From Rhodospirillales bacterium (GTDB lineage Bacteria > Pseudomonadota > Alphaproteobacteria > Rhodospirillales > Defluviicoccaceae): a DNA stretch of 52,209 nucleotides. The first letter of the stretch is position 1. Each line of letters begins with the position of its first letter. Below the pieces are notes generated by a model, which did not search any database, was not told the origin of the DNA, and worked only from the letters and a program-made list of their open reading frames with translations. The stretch lies in assembly GCA_007694935.1 (NCBI GenBank), contig REES01000107.1:1-52209 (forward strand), read 5' to 3'. The position numbers and the translations under genes were made by a program. Shown here piece after piece: positions 1 through 10,458 of this stretch.

Positions 1-72
1 ACAGAACGGAGTTGGACAAAACGTAGGAATAAGTGCCGAAAAGTTGGACAGCGATCGCTAAGTGCTTGAAAT

Positions 73-148
<76 letters not shown>

Positions 149-165
149 CACCGGGGATGGCATGA

Positions 166-194
166 CCTCTAGCAAACCCGGCGGCGGTTGTCGA
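166..194 (-). promoter_or_regulatory. candidate promoter of tRNA-Lys
   Basis: On the minus strand there is a TCGACA hexamer (5/6 match to a sigma-70 -35) and a 17-nt spacer, then TAGAGG (3/6 match to a -10), ending about 18 nt before the mature tRNA 5' end. The spacing and position suit a tRNA promoter, but the -10 is weak. Confidence 0.35.
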
Positions 195-284
195 GGCCGC
201 GGCAGCGGCTCAACCGGGCGCCGGCTCCGGGCGGGCAGGGGGCCGGCACCTGTCGAGGGGATCGGCGGCGGACCACGCGTTGGT

Positions 285-1781
<1,497 letters not shown>

Positions 1782-2053
1782 GGTCGGTGGGACATCCCTG
1801 GCTTCGCGACGTCGCGGGGGCGGGGGCACCATCGGGCGGCCGCGCCGGGCGGTCAAGCCCTGGCGCCGGCGACGCGGTTGCCGCACGGTCTTCGCGGGCG
1901 GAGCGGAGCAAAGCGATCCGGAACCATCCACGGGATCCGGTGAGCGCGCAGCGTGGCCGAGCCCACGGCGTTTTCTGCCCTCGATCCTTGAGGGAACGCC
2001 CGTCTATACAAGGACGGTTGGTTGACCAGGACCATAGCGAGCGGGCAGGCGCC

Positions 2054-2584
2054 ATGCGCATTCTTGAGGCATCCACGGCACAATTGGATCACATGGTGGC
2101 GGTGGAGCGGGCCGCGTTCGGGGGAGAGGCGGAAGCCCAGCTGGTGCGCGAGTTGCTGGCCGATCCCAGTGCGCGACCGTGGCTCTCGCTGCTGGCGTGG
2201 GCGGAGGATCGGCCGGTGGGGCACATCCTGTTCACCGCGGCGCGCGTCCCGGATGCCGGCCGCCCGGTATCGGCCGCCATCCTGGCACCGCTGGCGGTGG
2301 TGCCGGACGCGCAGGGGCGGGGCATCGGCGGACGCCTGATCGAGCGCGGTGCGGAACTGCTGTCCGGGTCGGGGGTCGGTCTGGTGTGCGTGTTCGGCGA
2401 CCCCCGATACTATGCGCGCTTCGGCTTCACCGCCGCGACGCCCCACCGGCTGGCGCTGCCGTTTCCGGTTTCGCCTGAGGAGGCGTGGATGGTCCGCGCC
2501 TTCGGGCCCGGCCTGCTGGGCGCCGTGCATGGCACGGTGGTCTCAGCCGATGCGCTGAACCGCCCCGAGCTCTGGCAGGCGTGA
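2054..2584 (+). CDS. GNAT family N-acetyltransferase (YhbS-like)
   Basis: This 176-aa protein has a single GNAT fold. It contains the acetyl-CoA binding motif A segment LAPLAVVPDAQGRGIGGRLI (around residues 76-95), with the Q/RxxGxG/A core QGRGIG, followed by VFGDPRYYARFGF, which is typical of the YhbS/predicted N-acetyltransferase group. It should transfer an acetyl group from acetyl-CoA to an amine, but the substrate cannot be read from sequence. The ATG at 2054 was chosen because the conserved N-terminal strand (MRILEAS) begins there. The open frame upstream, back to 1787, is arginine- and glycine-rich and looks non-coding. It is divergent from mmsA across about 270 bases. Confidence 0.88.
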   Translation: MRILEASTAQLDHMVAVERAAFGGEAEAQLVRELLADPSARPWLSLLAWAEDRPVGHILFTAARVPDAGRPVSAAILAPLAVVPDAQGRGIGGRLIERGAELLSGSGVGLVCVFGDPRYYARFGFTAATPHRLALPFPVSPEEAWMVRAFGPGLLGAVHGTVVSADALNRPELWQA

Positions 2585-2936
2585 CGGCCGGCGGTAGGGT
2601 TCTCGGTGGCGGCGCGGCCTGGCGGTTCTGAGAAGGTGCGGTTGGTCTGCTTGACCCGATGAGGACGCCCCGGCGCCCCACCACCTGAGCATGCCGCCCG
2701 TCAAGCGGGCATCCGGGTGAAGGGGTTGTCCACAAGGCGGGGCGACGGTGACTTGATCGGCGGGTACCGGCTGACGTCCGGCCCGCCGGATTTTTTTGGC
2801 GACCCCGGCGCCGTCCAGCGAGGCAGGACCCCGCCCACGAATCGGTTTCACGCAATCGATTGTGGGCGCCATCGCCCCAGGCCGATGTTTGTCCGCTCAT
2901 GCCCTGGGCGGAGCGGCGCCCGCCCGGTCGAGCCTG
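2585..2936. other. 352-base intergenic region, no gene seen
   Basis: This lies between the acetyltransferase and the convergent lipoprotein gene. Open frames on both strands are rich in Arg, Pro and Gly with no family resemblance, so I treat them as chance. The only feature I can support is the hairpin plus T-run at 2777-2797. Confidence 0.6.
2777..2797 (+). terminator. candidate intrinsic terminator
   Basis: The arms TCCGG and CCGGA flank a CCCG loop and are followed directly by seven Ts (2791-2797). The stem is short (5 bp) and lies about 190 nt beyond the acetyltransferase stop. The T-run is rare for this GC-rich sequence. Confidence 0.45.
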
Positions 2937-3548
2937 CTACCGCGCGCGGATGCGGATGGCCGAGGCGATATCGCGGCTGAGGTCGGCCAGGGTGGCGCTC
3001 ATGGCGGCGACGATGGCGGCGTAGTCGTCAGCCGGGGCGGGGCGGCGGTAGGTAGCCCGCTGCATTGCGAGGGGGGTGCGGCCGTCGCCGCTCAGCAGCT
3101 GCCAGCGGGCGGCCAGGGTGACCAGCCCCTCGGCGTCCCGTTCGAACTTGGACACTTCCACCGCCACCTGGAAGTCCGGCCGCACCGGCCCGCGGAACGG
3201 CAGCGCCACCACCCCGTCGGAAGGGATCTGCGCGGCCAGGTTGTCCACCAGGGTCGCCGTTGCGGTATCCCGCAGGGTGCCCCGCCACTGATCCAGATCG
3301 GCCAGGCGGAGTTCGTTGGCGCCGGTGCGGGTGACAATGCGCGGGGTGTCAAGATATTCCGGCAACACCACCCGTGACACGCCCACCATCACCGGACGCG
3401 GTGACGCCGCCACCGGCTCGGCCGCGGCGGCGCTCAGCACGTAGAAGCGGATGGGCGGCGGCTCCTGACCGAAGGGCAGGGCACATCCGGTCAGGATCAT
3501 CATGACGGCCGCCAGTAGCAGAGGGGGGAGCATGTGACGGTGGGGCAT
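2937..3548 (-). CDS. ABC-type transport auxiliary lipoprotein (PqiC/DUF330-like)
   Basis: This 203-aa protein begins with a lipoprotein signal peptide (hydrophobic LLLAAVMMILTGC with lipobox LTGC around residues 18-21), so mature Cys21 should be lipidated. The body (YVLSAA..., VGVSRVVLPEYLD, EVSKFERD) matches the ABC_trans_aux/PqiC family, which partners with MCE proteins in lipid transfer between inner and outer membranes. It is the last gene of a minus-strand operon: its ATG lies 3 nt beyond the stop of the MCE-protein gene. An internal ATG at codon 6 is an alternative start and leaves the signal peptide intact. Confidence 0.88.
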   Translation of the reverse strand: MPHRHMLPPLLLAAVMMILTGCALPFGQEPPPIRFYVLSAAAAEPVAASPRPVMVGVSRVVLPEYLDTPRIVTRTGANELRLADLDQWRGTLRDTATATLVDNLAAQIPSDGVVALPFRGPVRPDFQVAVEVSKFERDAEGLVTLAARWQLLSGDGRTPLAMQRATYRRPAPADDYAAIVAAMSATLADLSRDIASAIRIRAR

Positions 3549-3551
3549 GCG

Positions 3552-4601
3552 CTAGCGTCCTCCCCCGGAGCGGCCCCAGATCAGGGCCCCCGGGTTCTGC
3601 TCCAGGGTATCCGCCAGCACCCGAAGGGCGCGGGCCGCCGAACCGGCCTCCCGCAGGGCATCGGAAAGCTGGAAGTACAGCAGCGAGCCGGGATGGATCA
3701 CCTCGTCCGCGGTCTCCAGCACCTGGGTGGCGCGGGCGATCGCGGTCTCCGCGCCGCTGATCACCGGTTTGACTGCCGCCAGCATCTGCCGCGCATCCTG
3801 GGCGGCCAGCCTGCCCTCGTCGGCGGCCGCCTGCACCGAGCGCAGCGCGTCGGTTGCCCCCTGGCCCATGGGATCGATGTGGCCGGCCACCTGCGCCACC
3901 ACTGTCCGCATCTCCGCCAGCATGGTATTGGCGTTGGTGATGGCCTCCGCCAGCTCCGGATCGGTCACCAGGGCGCGAACCCCATCCAACGAGTCCTTGA
4001 CCGCAACCACCAGGGCGTCGGTGTCCAGGTCGGCGAAGTTGCGCACCACCTTCTCGAAGGCTTGGCGCACCTCCTGCATCTGCGAGGGAATGACGGGGAC
4101 TTCCTTGCGGCCGTCGGGCAGCTCCAGAGTCGCCGGATCGGCCGCCACCAGCCGGCGCGGCGAATCCGGCGGCAGCATCACCAGATTGACCACGAGCGAC
4201 CCGGTGATCAGGCTGCCAAGGCCGAGCTGGGCCCGCATGCCGCGCTCCACCAGCCCCTCCACGATCCGGCGCGGCGGCAAGGTCTGCAACGATTCGTGCG
4301 CCACCGGGTCGGCCACCCCGAGCCGATCGATGAAGAAGTCGAAGTCCACCGGGATCAGCACCCGGTCCGCCGCGACGTCGTAGCGGAGCTCGATCCGCTT
4401 GACGTTGCCGACGGTGACACCGCTGAACACCACCGGCGCGCCGACACTGAGGCCGGCAACCGACTCCTCGAAATAAACCACGATCGGTTCCGAGCGGGCG
4501 AAGAACCGGCCGCTGCCGAACACCGCGACGGCCGCGATGGCGAGCACGACCGCGCCGACCACGAAGGCGCCGATCAGGGTGGGGTTCGCTTTCTGGCTCA
4601 T
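3552..4601 (-). CDS. MCE-domain (MlaD/PqiB-like) lipid-transport protein
   Basis: This 349-aa protein has one N-terminal transmembrane anchor (LIGAFVVGAVVLAIAAVAVFG, about residues 9-29) and a single MCE domain directly after it (VVYFEESVAGLSVGAPVVF... VGNVKRIEL, about 41-72). The long, mostly helical C-terminal part (to about 330) contains repeated Ala-rich segments. The architecture is that of the periplasmic substrate-binding component of a Mla-type phospholipid ABC transporter. It is longer than E. coli MlaD (about 180 aa) because of the helical extension. It sits between the ATPase gene (185 nt upstream) and the lipoprotein gene. Confidence 0.9.
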   Translation of the reverse strand: MSQKANPTLIGAFVVGAVVLAIAAVAVFGSGRFFARSEPIVVYFEESVAGLSVGAPVVFSGVTVGNVKRIELRYDVAADRVLIPVDFDFFIDRLGVADPVAHESLQTLPPRRIVEGLVERGMRAQLGLGSLITGSLVVNLVMLPPDSPRRLVAADPATLELPDGRKEVPVIPSQMQEVRQAFEKVVRNFADLDTDALVVAVKDSLDGVRALVTDPELAEAITNANTMLAEMRTVVAQVAGHIDPMGQGATDALRSVQAAADEGRLAAQDARQMLAAVKPVISGAETAIARATQVLETADEVIHPGSLLYFQLSDALREAGSAARALRVLADTLEQNPGALIWGRSGGGR

Positions 4602-4786
4602 CAGTGGCGTCCACTCCGAGACGAGGATCGCAGCATCAGGGCGGGTCGGCAGCCATTCCGGTCACTGGCCTTGTCGGCGCTGCGTGTTATCGGCCGCCCG
4701 GCTGCGGTGGCGGCGTGCCGCCCTGCATGACAGATAGCCGCAAACGGAAACGGGAGAAAGCCGAACCGGACGAATGGCATCGCGGA

Positions 4787-5587
4787 TCAGGCGGCCTCCG
4801 CCCCGTCTGCGGCCGAGCGATTGAGGAATCGGCGCACGGTTGGATGCTCGGCCTCGACGCGGAGGCGATTGGGATCGCCGGACGCGATCATCGTGCGGGC
4901 CTCCGCATCCAGGAACACCGAGTTGTCGCCGATGGTGAAAATGCTGGCGAGCTCATGGGTCACCACCACGATGGTTGCGCCCAGGCTGTCGCGCAGCTCC
5001 AGGATGAGATCGTCCAGCAGGCGGGAGCTGATGGGATCAAGGCCGGCCGACGGCTCGTCGAAGAACAGGATCTCGGGGTCCAGCGCCATCGCCCGGGCGA
5101 GCGCAGCACGCTTCTGCATGCCGCCGCTGATTTCCGACGGCAGGTAGTCCTCGAACCCCTTGAGCCCCACCAGGGCGAGCTTGAGCGAGACGATCTCGGC
5201 GATCTCCGCCCGGCCCAGGCGGGTGTACTCCTGCAGCGGCAACGCCACGTTCTCGGCGAGCGTCATCGAGGTCCACAGCGCCCCCCGCTGGTACAAAACC
5301 CCGGTCCGCCGCAGGATACGCACCCGCGCCTCGGGATCCGTCTCCCACAGGCTCTCGCCGTCATACAGGATGCGGCCCTGCGCCGGCTCGATCAGCCCGA
5401 TCATATGGCGGAGCAGGGTGCTCTTGCCGCAGCCGCTGCCGCCCATGATGATGAAGATGTCGCCGCGCCGCACGGTGAAGTTGAGGTCGCGCTGCAACAC
5501 GAAGCTGCCGAACGCCATGGTCAGGTCATCGATCGCGATGATGACGTCGGCGTCACCCTGACGGGCGGGGTCGGGCGTCATCGCCAT
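4787..5587 (-). CDS. ABC transporter ATP-binding protein, MlaF-like
   Basis: This 266-aa nucleotide-binding subunit has Walker A GGSGCGKST (49-57), Q-loop Gln100, signature SGGMQKR (154-160), Walker B ILFFDE (173-178) and switch His211. It resembles MlaF-type ATPases that energise phospholipid trafficking through the MlaE permease, rather than importers with a binding protein. It starts 4 nt after the stop of the permease gene, so the two are surely cotranscribed. A second ATG at codon 3 is an alternative start. A 185-nt gap separates it from the MCE gene downstream; I see no obvious terminator in that gap. Confidence 0.93.
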   Translation of the reverse strand: MAMTPDPARQGDADVIIAIDDLTMAFGSFVLQRDLNFTVRRGDIFIIMGGSGCGKSTLLRHMIGLIEPAQGRILYDGESLWETDPEARVRILRRTGVLYQRGALWTSMTLAENVALPLQEYTRLGRAEIAEIVSLKLALVGLKGFEDYLPSEISGGMQKRAALARAMALDPEILFFDEPSAGLDPISSRLLDDLILELRDSLGATIVVVTHELASIFTIGDNSVFLDAEARTMIASGDPNRLRVEAEHPTVRRFLNRSAADGAEAA

Positions 5588-5591
5588 GACG

Positions 5592-6752
5592 CTATACCCC
5601 GAGAATGTGGGTGACGACGGCGAACAGGCCGTCCATGACCACGATCAGGACGATGGCGGTGACCACCGCCGAGGTCGCCGCCTTTCCCACCTCTGCGGCA
5701 CTGCGGCCGCACTGCATGCCGCGGTAGCAGCCGGCGGCGGCCACCAGCACGCCGAACACCGCCGCCTTCACCACGCCGATCGCCACGTCGTTGAGGGTGA
5801 CCGCGGCAAAGGTCTGATTGAGGTACTGGCTGAACAAGATGTCCAGCATGCCGACGCCGACCAAAGCACCACCGACGATGCCCATGAACGCCGCATACAG
5901 CGCCAGCAGCGGCATCATCAGCACCAGAGCGATCATCCGCGGCAGCACCAGGAAGTCCATCGGCGCGATGCCGAGGGTCTTCAGGGCGTCGATCTCTTCG
6001 TTCACCTGCATGGTGCCCAGCTCGGCGGCGAACGCGGCGCCGGTACGTCCCGCCATGATGATGGCCGCCATCATCGCGCCCATCTCCCGCGTCATGGCGA
6101 TGCCCACCAGATTGGCCACGAAGATCTGGGCGCCGAACATCTCGAGCTGCACCGCCCCGACGAAGGCGAGGATCAGCCCGACCAGCACGCTGATCAGGGA
6201 GACGATGGGCAGCGCCTGGGCCCCGGTCTGCTGCACGATCACCAGCAGGTCGCTCCGCCGCACCCGGGCCCGGCCGGTCAGCAGCCGACCGACGCTCAGC
6301 GTGCCCTCACCGACGAAGGTCAGCGCCTCCCGCAGCCCGGATGTCGCCCGGGTGACTCCGATTCCCACCCGCGCCAAGAGGTTGCCGCGGCCGGCGGCGG
6401 TGCGCCGGGCGCCGCTCCGCTCCGGCACCGCCTCCGCCAGGTGCAGGAGCTTCCGCACCCCCTCCGGCAAGCCTGACGGGTCGACGTCGATCCCGCGCTG
6501 TTCGGCAAAACCACGCACGGCCAGCAGCACCGTCAGCAGCGCGCTGTCCCAGCGGCCGAGCCGCTCGGCCGAGAAAGTGACCGTGCGCACCGACCCGGCG
6601 GCAGCGATACTGTCGGTGACCTCGGCCGAACGCGGCACGGTCGCCTGCATCGACCAGTCACCGGAGATCTGAAGCGTCACGCCGCCGTCGTCGGCCTGCG
6701 TCACCGCGAACCGACCCGGAGCCGGGCCGTGGTGGCGTGGATGGTCTGACAA
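5592..6752 (-). CDS. MlaE-type permease with N-terminal STAS domain
   Basis: In this call of 386 aa, residues 1-110 form an STAS-like domain (RFAVTQADDGGVTLQISGDW... VTFSAERLGRWDSALLTVL). The rest is an MlaE permease with TM segments and the conserved cores AGRTGAAFAAELGTM, VNEEIDALKTLGI and LVLPRMIALVLMMPLL. Mla systems usually carry the STAS partner (MlaB) separately; here it is fused to the permease. I chose a TTG start at 6752 because GGGAG lies 6 nt upstream. ATGs at 6809 and 6845 stay in frame but lack a ribosome site and add unconserved sequence. This is the first gene of the lipid-transport operon. Confidence 0.85.
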   Translation of the reverse strand: MSDHPRHHGPAPGRFAVTQADDGGVTLQISGDWSMQATVPRSAEVTDSIAAAGSVRTVTFSAERLGRWDSALLTVLLAVRGFAEQRGIDVDPSGLPEGVRKLLHLAEAVPERSGARRTAAGRGNLLARVGIGVTRATSGLREALTFVGEGTLSVGRLLTGRARVRRSDLLVIVQQTGAQALPIVSLISVLVGLILAFVGAVQLEMFGAQIFVANLVGIAMTREMGAMMAAIIMAGRTGAAFAAELGTMQVNEEIDALKTLGIAPMDFLVLPRMIALVLMMPLLALYAAFMGIVGGALVGVGMLDILFSQYLNQTFAAVTLNDVAIGVVKAAVFGVLVAAAGCYRGMQCGRSAAEVGKAATSAVVTAIVLIVVMDGLFAVVTHILGV

Positions 6753-6856
6753 GCTCTTCTCCCGGTTCTGAAACGCGGCTAAGGTGCCGGCCGGAGAGGG
6801 CACGGCCATACCGCGTAAGGTGGCAGCAGGGCCGGCCAAGCCCAAGGGAGAGAAAC

Positions 6857-7216
6857 ATGCTGCAAGTCATGCCGGAAAGCGAGGGGATCATTGTCAGGAT
6901 CAAGGCTTCGGGCACCATCACCGAAGAGGACAAGGACGCTCTGATCTCCCGGCTCACGGAATTGTTGGACACTGGCGAACGCTACCGCCTGCTCTACGAC
7001 TGGACGGCACTGGATGGCTGGGCCAAGGGCGCCCGTTCGGCCAACGTCTCGTTTCTGATGAGCCACCGCGGCCTGATCGACCGGGTGGCCGTGGTGTGCG
7101 ACGGCCGTTGGGCCGACGACGTTACCCGCCTTCAGGACCTGTACAAGTACTCTCAGGTCAGGCAATTCGCCGCGGCGGATGGGAACGCGGCGTTGGCGTG
7201 GCTGCGGGAGGCCTAG
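6857..7216 (+). CDS. small STAS/SpoIIAA-like protein
   Basis: The 119-aa protein starts at an ATG preceded by GGGAGAGAAAC, a strong ribosome site. The pattern (GIIVRIKASGTITEEDKDAL, LLYDWTALDGWAKGARS, VAVVCDGRW, VRQFAAADGNAALAWL) matches the SpoIIAA-like/DUF3478 family of single-domain STAS-fold proteins, whose ligand is generally unknown. It is divergent from the STAS-permease gene with about 100 nt between the starts. I cannot tell whether the two STAS domains are functionally linked. Confidence 0.8.
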   Translation: MLQVMPESEGIIVRIKASGTITEEDKDALISRLTELLDTGERYRLLYDWTALDGWAKGARSANVSFLMSHRGLIDRVAVVCDGRWADDVTRLQDLYKYSQVRQFAAADGNAALAWLREA

Positions 7217-7306
7217 CAGCGCCGCATTGCCGCGCCTTGACGTCAGGCCGGCCGCCCCGCCGGTAGTGACGACGCCGCGTCTCGGGATGCGAGGGAAGCT
7301 GATCCC

Positions 7307-8554
7307 GTGGCCGATGATCCCGTCCATAGGCAGTACGAGGCCTATCCTTATCCCCCGCGTGATCCGGCGGACGAGCGCAAGCGCCTGATCACCGGCTCGC
7401 CGAGCCACCTCGACGAGGTCAACCATCATGTGTTCGGCGGCGGGATGGACTTCCGGCGGCCCTGGCGCATGCTGGTCGCCGGCGGCGGCACCGGCGACGC
7501 CGCGATCATGCTGGCGCAGCAGCTCGCCGACCGGGCGCCGGCGGGGGAGGTGCTATACGTCGACCTCGCCGACGCCTCCCGCCGGATCGCCGAAGCGCGC
7601 GCCAAGGTTCGCGACCTCTCCAACATCCGATTCCGGCGCCTGTCCCTGCTGGACCTCGACCCGGCCGACGTCGGGCTGTTCGATTACATCGACTGCTGCG
7701 GAGTCCTCCATCACCTGGAAGACCCGGCGGCCGGGCTCCGAGCTCTCGCCGGCGTGCTGGCGGAGCGGGGCGGCATGGGGCTGATGCTGTACGCGCCCCA
7801 TGGCCGCGACGGGGTCTATCCGATGCAGGCGATGCTGCGGAGCGTGGCTGCCGCTGGTACCGCTCCCGACGGCGTTCGTCTCGATCTGACTCGCCGGCTG
7901 CTGCGCCAGTTGCCGGAAACCCATGCCCTGAAGCGCAACCCGTTCCTCCGCGACCACCTTGACCAAGGGGATGCCGGGCTCTACGACCTGTTCCTGCACG
8001 CCCGCGACCGGCCCTTCACGGTGCCGGAGATCCTGGCGCTGACCGCCGCGGCAGGCTTGCGGATCACCACCTTCATCGAGCCCGCGTTCTACGATCCCAT
8101 GACTTACCTTTCCGACCCGGCCCTGAGGGGGCGGGTGCAGGCGCTGTCCCGGGATGAGTGCTGGGCGTTCGCCGAGTTGCTGATCGGCGCCATGCGCAAG
8201 CACGTGTTCTATGTGGTCCATGCGGCCAACGCGGTGGTGCCGCCGGGCCCCGACGATCCGGCTGCGGTGCCGGTACTCCGCGACCTGGACGGTCCGGCGC
8301 TGGCCGAACGGCTGCCCCCGGGGGCTTCCCTCACCGCCGGCTTCGAAGGCATGACCCTGCGTCTGCCGTTGCCGCCGCTGGCCGGCGCCATCCTCCGGCG
8401 CATCGACGGCCGCCGGTCGGTGGCGGAGATCGGCGCCGGCGTAAGTGCGGAACCGGATGTGTTCTTCCGGCAGTTCGCCCAACTCCACACAACCTTGAAC
8501 GGCATCGGCAAGCTCTTCCTGGCCCGGGCGGTGCGTCGACAGCCGCCCGATTGA
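7307..8554 (+). CDS. class I SAM-dependent methyltransferase with C-terminal extension
   Basis: This 415-aa protein carries a Rossmann-type methyltransferase core. Motif I is MLVAGGGTGDAAIMLA (about 55-70), with an acidic residue after strand 2 (YVDLADAS) and the post-motif segment FDYIDCCGVLHHLEDP (about 125-140), as in ubiE/type-11 methyltransferases. The last 140 residues are a separate region ending in a helical segment (LRRIDGRRSVAEIGAGV... QFAQLHTTLNGIGKLFL) that looks like a small winged-helix-type tail. The start is GTG at 7307 with GAGGGAAG 8 nt upstream. Homologues with this layout act on peptides or small molecules; the substrate here is unknown. Confidence 0.88.
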   Translation: MADDPVHRQYEAYPYPPRDPADERKRLITGSPSHLDEVNHHVFGGGMDFRRPWRMLVAGGGTGDAAIMLAQQLADRAPAGEVLYVDLADASRRIAEARAKVRDLSNIRFRRLSLLDLDPADVGLFDYIDCCGVLHHLEDPAAGLRALAGVLAERGGMGLMLYAPHGRDGVYPMQAMLRSVAAAGTAPDGVRLDLTRRLLRQLPETHALKRNPFLRDHLDQGDAGLYDLFLHARDRPFTVPEILALTAAAGLRITTFIEPAFYDPMTYLSDPALRGRVQALSRDECWAFAELLIGAMRKHVFYVVHAANAVVPPGPDDPAAVPVLRDLDGPALAERLPPGASLTAGFEGMTLRLPLPPLAGAILRRIDGRRSVAEIGAGVSAEPDVFFRQFAQLHTTLNGIGKLFLARAVRRQPPD

Positions 8555-8662
8555 CGATCCACCGCTCCCATTCTGGGGCGCCGCGGCGTTGCACGGCAGC
8601 GGGTCGTCTGTCAGGATCGTGCCGATCGCGACCAACGACGGCCCCGCTACCCTGGCCATTTC

Positions 8663-10444
8663 ATGACCCCACAGCAGATCTTTCTGATTACACTGCTGGC
8701 TGCCGTGCTCGTGCTGTTCGCCTGGGGACGGTGGCGCTACGATGTCATTGCGTTCGGGGCGCTGATGGCGGCAACGCTGGGCGGCATGGTCCCGTTTGAC
8801 CAAGTGTTCAGCGGCTTCGGTCATCCGGCGACGCTCACCGTGGCCTTCGTGCTGGTGATCAGTTGTGGGCTGCGCAATGCCGGTGCGGTGGACTTGGTGG
8901 CCCGCTACGTGCTGCCGCCGGTAAAGGCGCCGACGCGTCAGATCGGCTTGTTGGCCTCCGTCGGCGGCACGCTGTCCACCTTCATGAACAATGTCGGCGC
9001 TCTGGCGTTGCTGATGCCGGCTGCCTTGCAGGTGGCGGCCAGGGCCGGACACTCGCCGGCGGTCGTCCTGATGCCGCTGTCGTTCGGCTGCATTCTGGGT
9101 GGCTTGGTGACCCTGATCGGCACGCCGCCGAACATCATCATTGCCACCTTCCGCGGCGAGGCCACCGGCACACCATTCACCATGTTCGACTTCTCGCCGG
9201 TCGGCGGCATCCTGGCGTTGTCGGGGATCGCCTTCGTCTCACTGATCGGCTGGCGGCTGATCCCCAAGGCGAGGACATCGCGGCAGTCCGCCCGCGACCT
9301 GTTCGGCATCGACAACTACGTGAGCGAGGCGGAGGTGCCGGAGGACAGCCCGTCGGTCGGCCGCTCGCTCAAGGAACTGGATGAGTTGGCCGCGGAGAAG
9401 GATGCTATAGTCCTTCGCCTGATCCGCCGCGACCGGCGGATCGACGGCCCCAGCCGGCTTCAGCAGGTGGAAGCCGGCGACATTCTGATTGTCGAAGTGA
9501 GCCCGCAGTCGCTGGACGGCCTGCTCTCGTCCCTCGGCCTGCGACCGCCGGAAAAACGCCAGGAAACCAAGAAGCTGCTCGGGATTACCGAGACCGAGAT
9601 GATGGAAGCGGTGGTGTTGCCGCGGGCGGCCATCGAGGGGCGGACCGCCGAGGGTTTGCGGCTCCGGGATCGCTTCGGCGTCAATCTGATCGCCGTGTCG
9701 CGCAAGGGCCGTCCCTATCGCGGACGTCTGCGCTCGTTCCGGTTCCAGGCCGGCGACGTGCTGCTGGCCGAAGGCGATCCGGAACGCCTCAACTCGGTGA
9801 TCAGCACCCTCGGCTGTCTCTCCCTCGGCCGGCGGGGCATGGTGATCGCCGATGTCCGATGGGCCGCGATCTCGATGGCAATCTTCGCCGCCGCGATCGC
9901 CGCCGCGACATTGGGGATGTTGTCATTGCCGGTGGCCCTTGGGCTCGCCACCATCGCCATGGTGCTGCTCAATATCGTACCGTTGCGCGACCTGTACGAC
10001 AGCGTCGACTGGCCGGTGATCGTGCTCCTTGCGGCGATGATCCCGGTCGGCGGCGCATTGCAGATCACCGGGACCACCGACCTGCTGGCGGGCAGCCTGC
10101 TCGACGTGGCGTCAGGCGTGCCACCGGCGGTCCTGCTCGCCCTGGTGATCGTCATTACCATGACGCTCTCGGACGTGATCAACAACGCCGCCACCGCGGT
10201 GCTGATGGCACCCATCGCCATGGCCATCGCCGCCAATCTCGGCGTCAGCCCCGACCCCTTCCTGATGGGCGTGGCGGTCGGCGCCTCATGCGCTTTCCTC
10301 ACCCCGATCGGCCATCAGAACAACACCATCATCCTGGGCCCTGGCGGCTATCGCTTCAGCGATTACTGGCGGATGGGCCTGCCGCTGGAAATTCTCATCG
10401 TTGCCATCGCGATACCGGCGATCCTCTGGTTTTGGCCGCTCTGA
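8663..10444 (+). CDS. SLC13-family permease with two RCK-C (TrkA-C) domains
   Basis: This 593-aa inner-membrane transporter is of the divalent-anion:Na+ symporter (DASS/ArsB-like) superfamily. The N-terminal TM bundle holds STFMNNVGALALLMP and IGTPPNIIIATFRGEATG. Two soluble RCK_C domains follow in the middle (about residues 210-290 and 305-390; each ends in an EAGDILIVE / QAGDVLLAEG strand). The C-terminal bundle repeats the signature as SDVINNAATAVLMAPIA and LTPIGHQNNTIILGPGGY. The two inverted SNT-like hairpins are typical. Likely substrates are sulfate or dicarboxylates, not decidable here. No clear Shine-Dalgarno precedes the ATG. Confidence 0.92.
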   Translation: MTPQQIFLITLLAAVLVLFAWGRWRYDVIAFGALMAATLGGMVPFDQVFSGFGHPATLTVAFVLVISCGLRNAGAVDLVARYVLPPVKAPTRQIGLLASVGGTLSTFMNNVGALALLMPAALQVAARAGHSPAVVLMPLSFGCILGGLVTLIGTPPNIIIATFRGEATGTPFTMFDFSPVGGILALSGIAFVSLIGWRLIPKARTSRQSARDLFGIDNYVSEAEVPEDSPSVGRSLKELDELAAEKDAIVLRLIRRDRRIDGPSRLQQVEAGDILIVEVSPQSLDGLLSSLGLRPPEKRQETKKLLGITETEMMEAVVLPRAAIEGRTAEGLRLRDRFGVNLIAVSRKGRPYRGRLRSFRFQAGDVLLAEGDPERLNSVISTLGCLSLGRRGMVIADVRWAAISMAIFAAAIAAATLGMLSLPVALGLATIAMVLLNIVPLRDLYDSVDWPVIVLLAAMIPVGGALQITGTTDLLAGSLLDVASGVPPAVLLALVIVITMTLSDVINNAATAVLMAPIAMAIAANLGVSPDPFLMGVAVGASCAFLTPIGHQNNTIILGPGGYRFSDYWRMGLPLEILIVAIAIPAILWFWPL

Positions 10445-10458
10445 GGCGACCACGAGTC

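Noticed and set aside
2543-2980. Open frames on both strands in the 2585-2936 gap
   Set aside because: Composition is unlike neighbouring genes, there is no ribosome site, and they cross a terminator-like hairpin.
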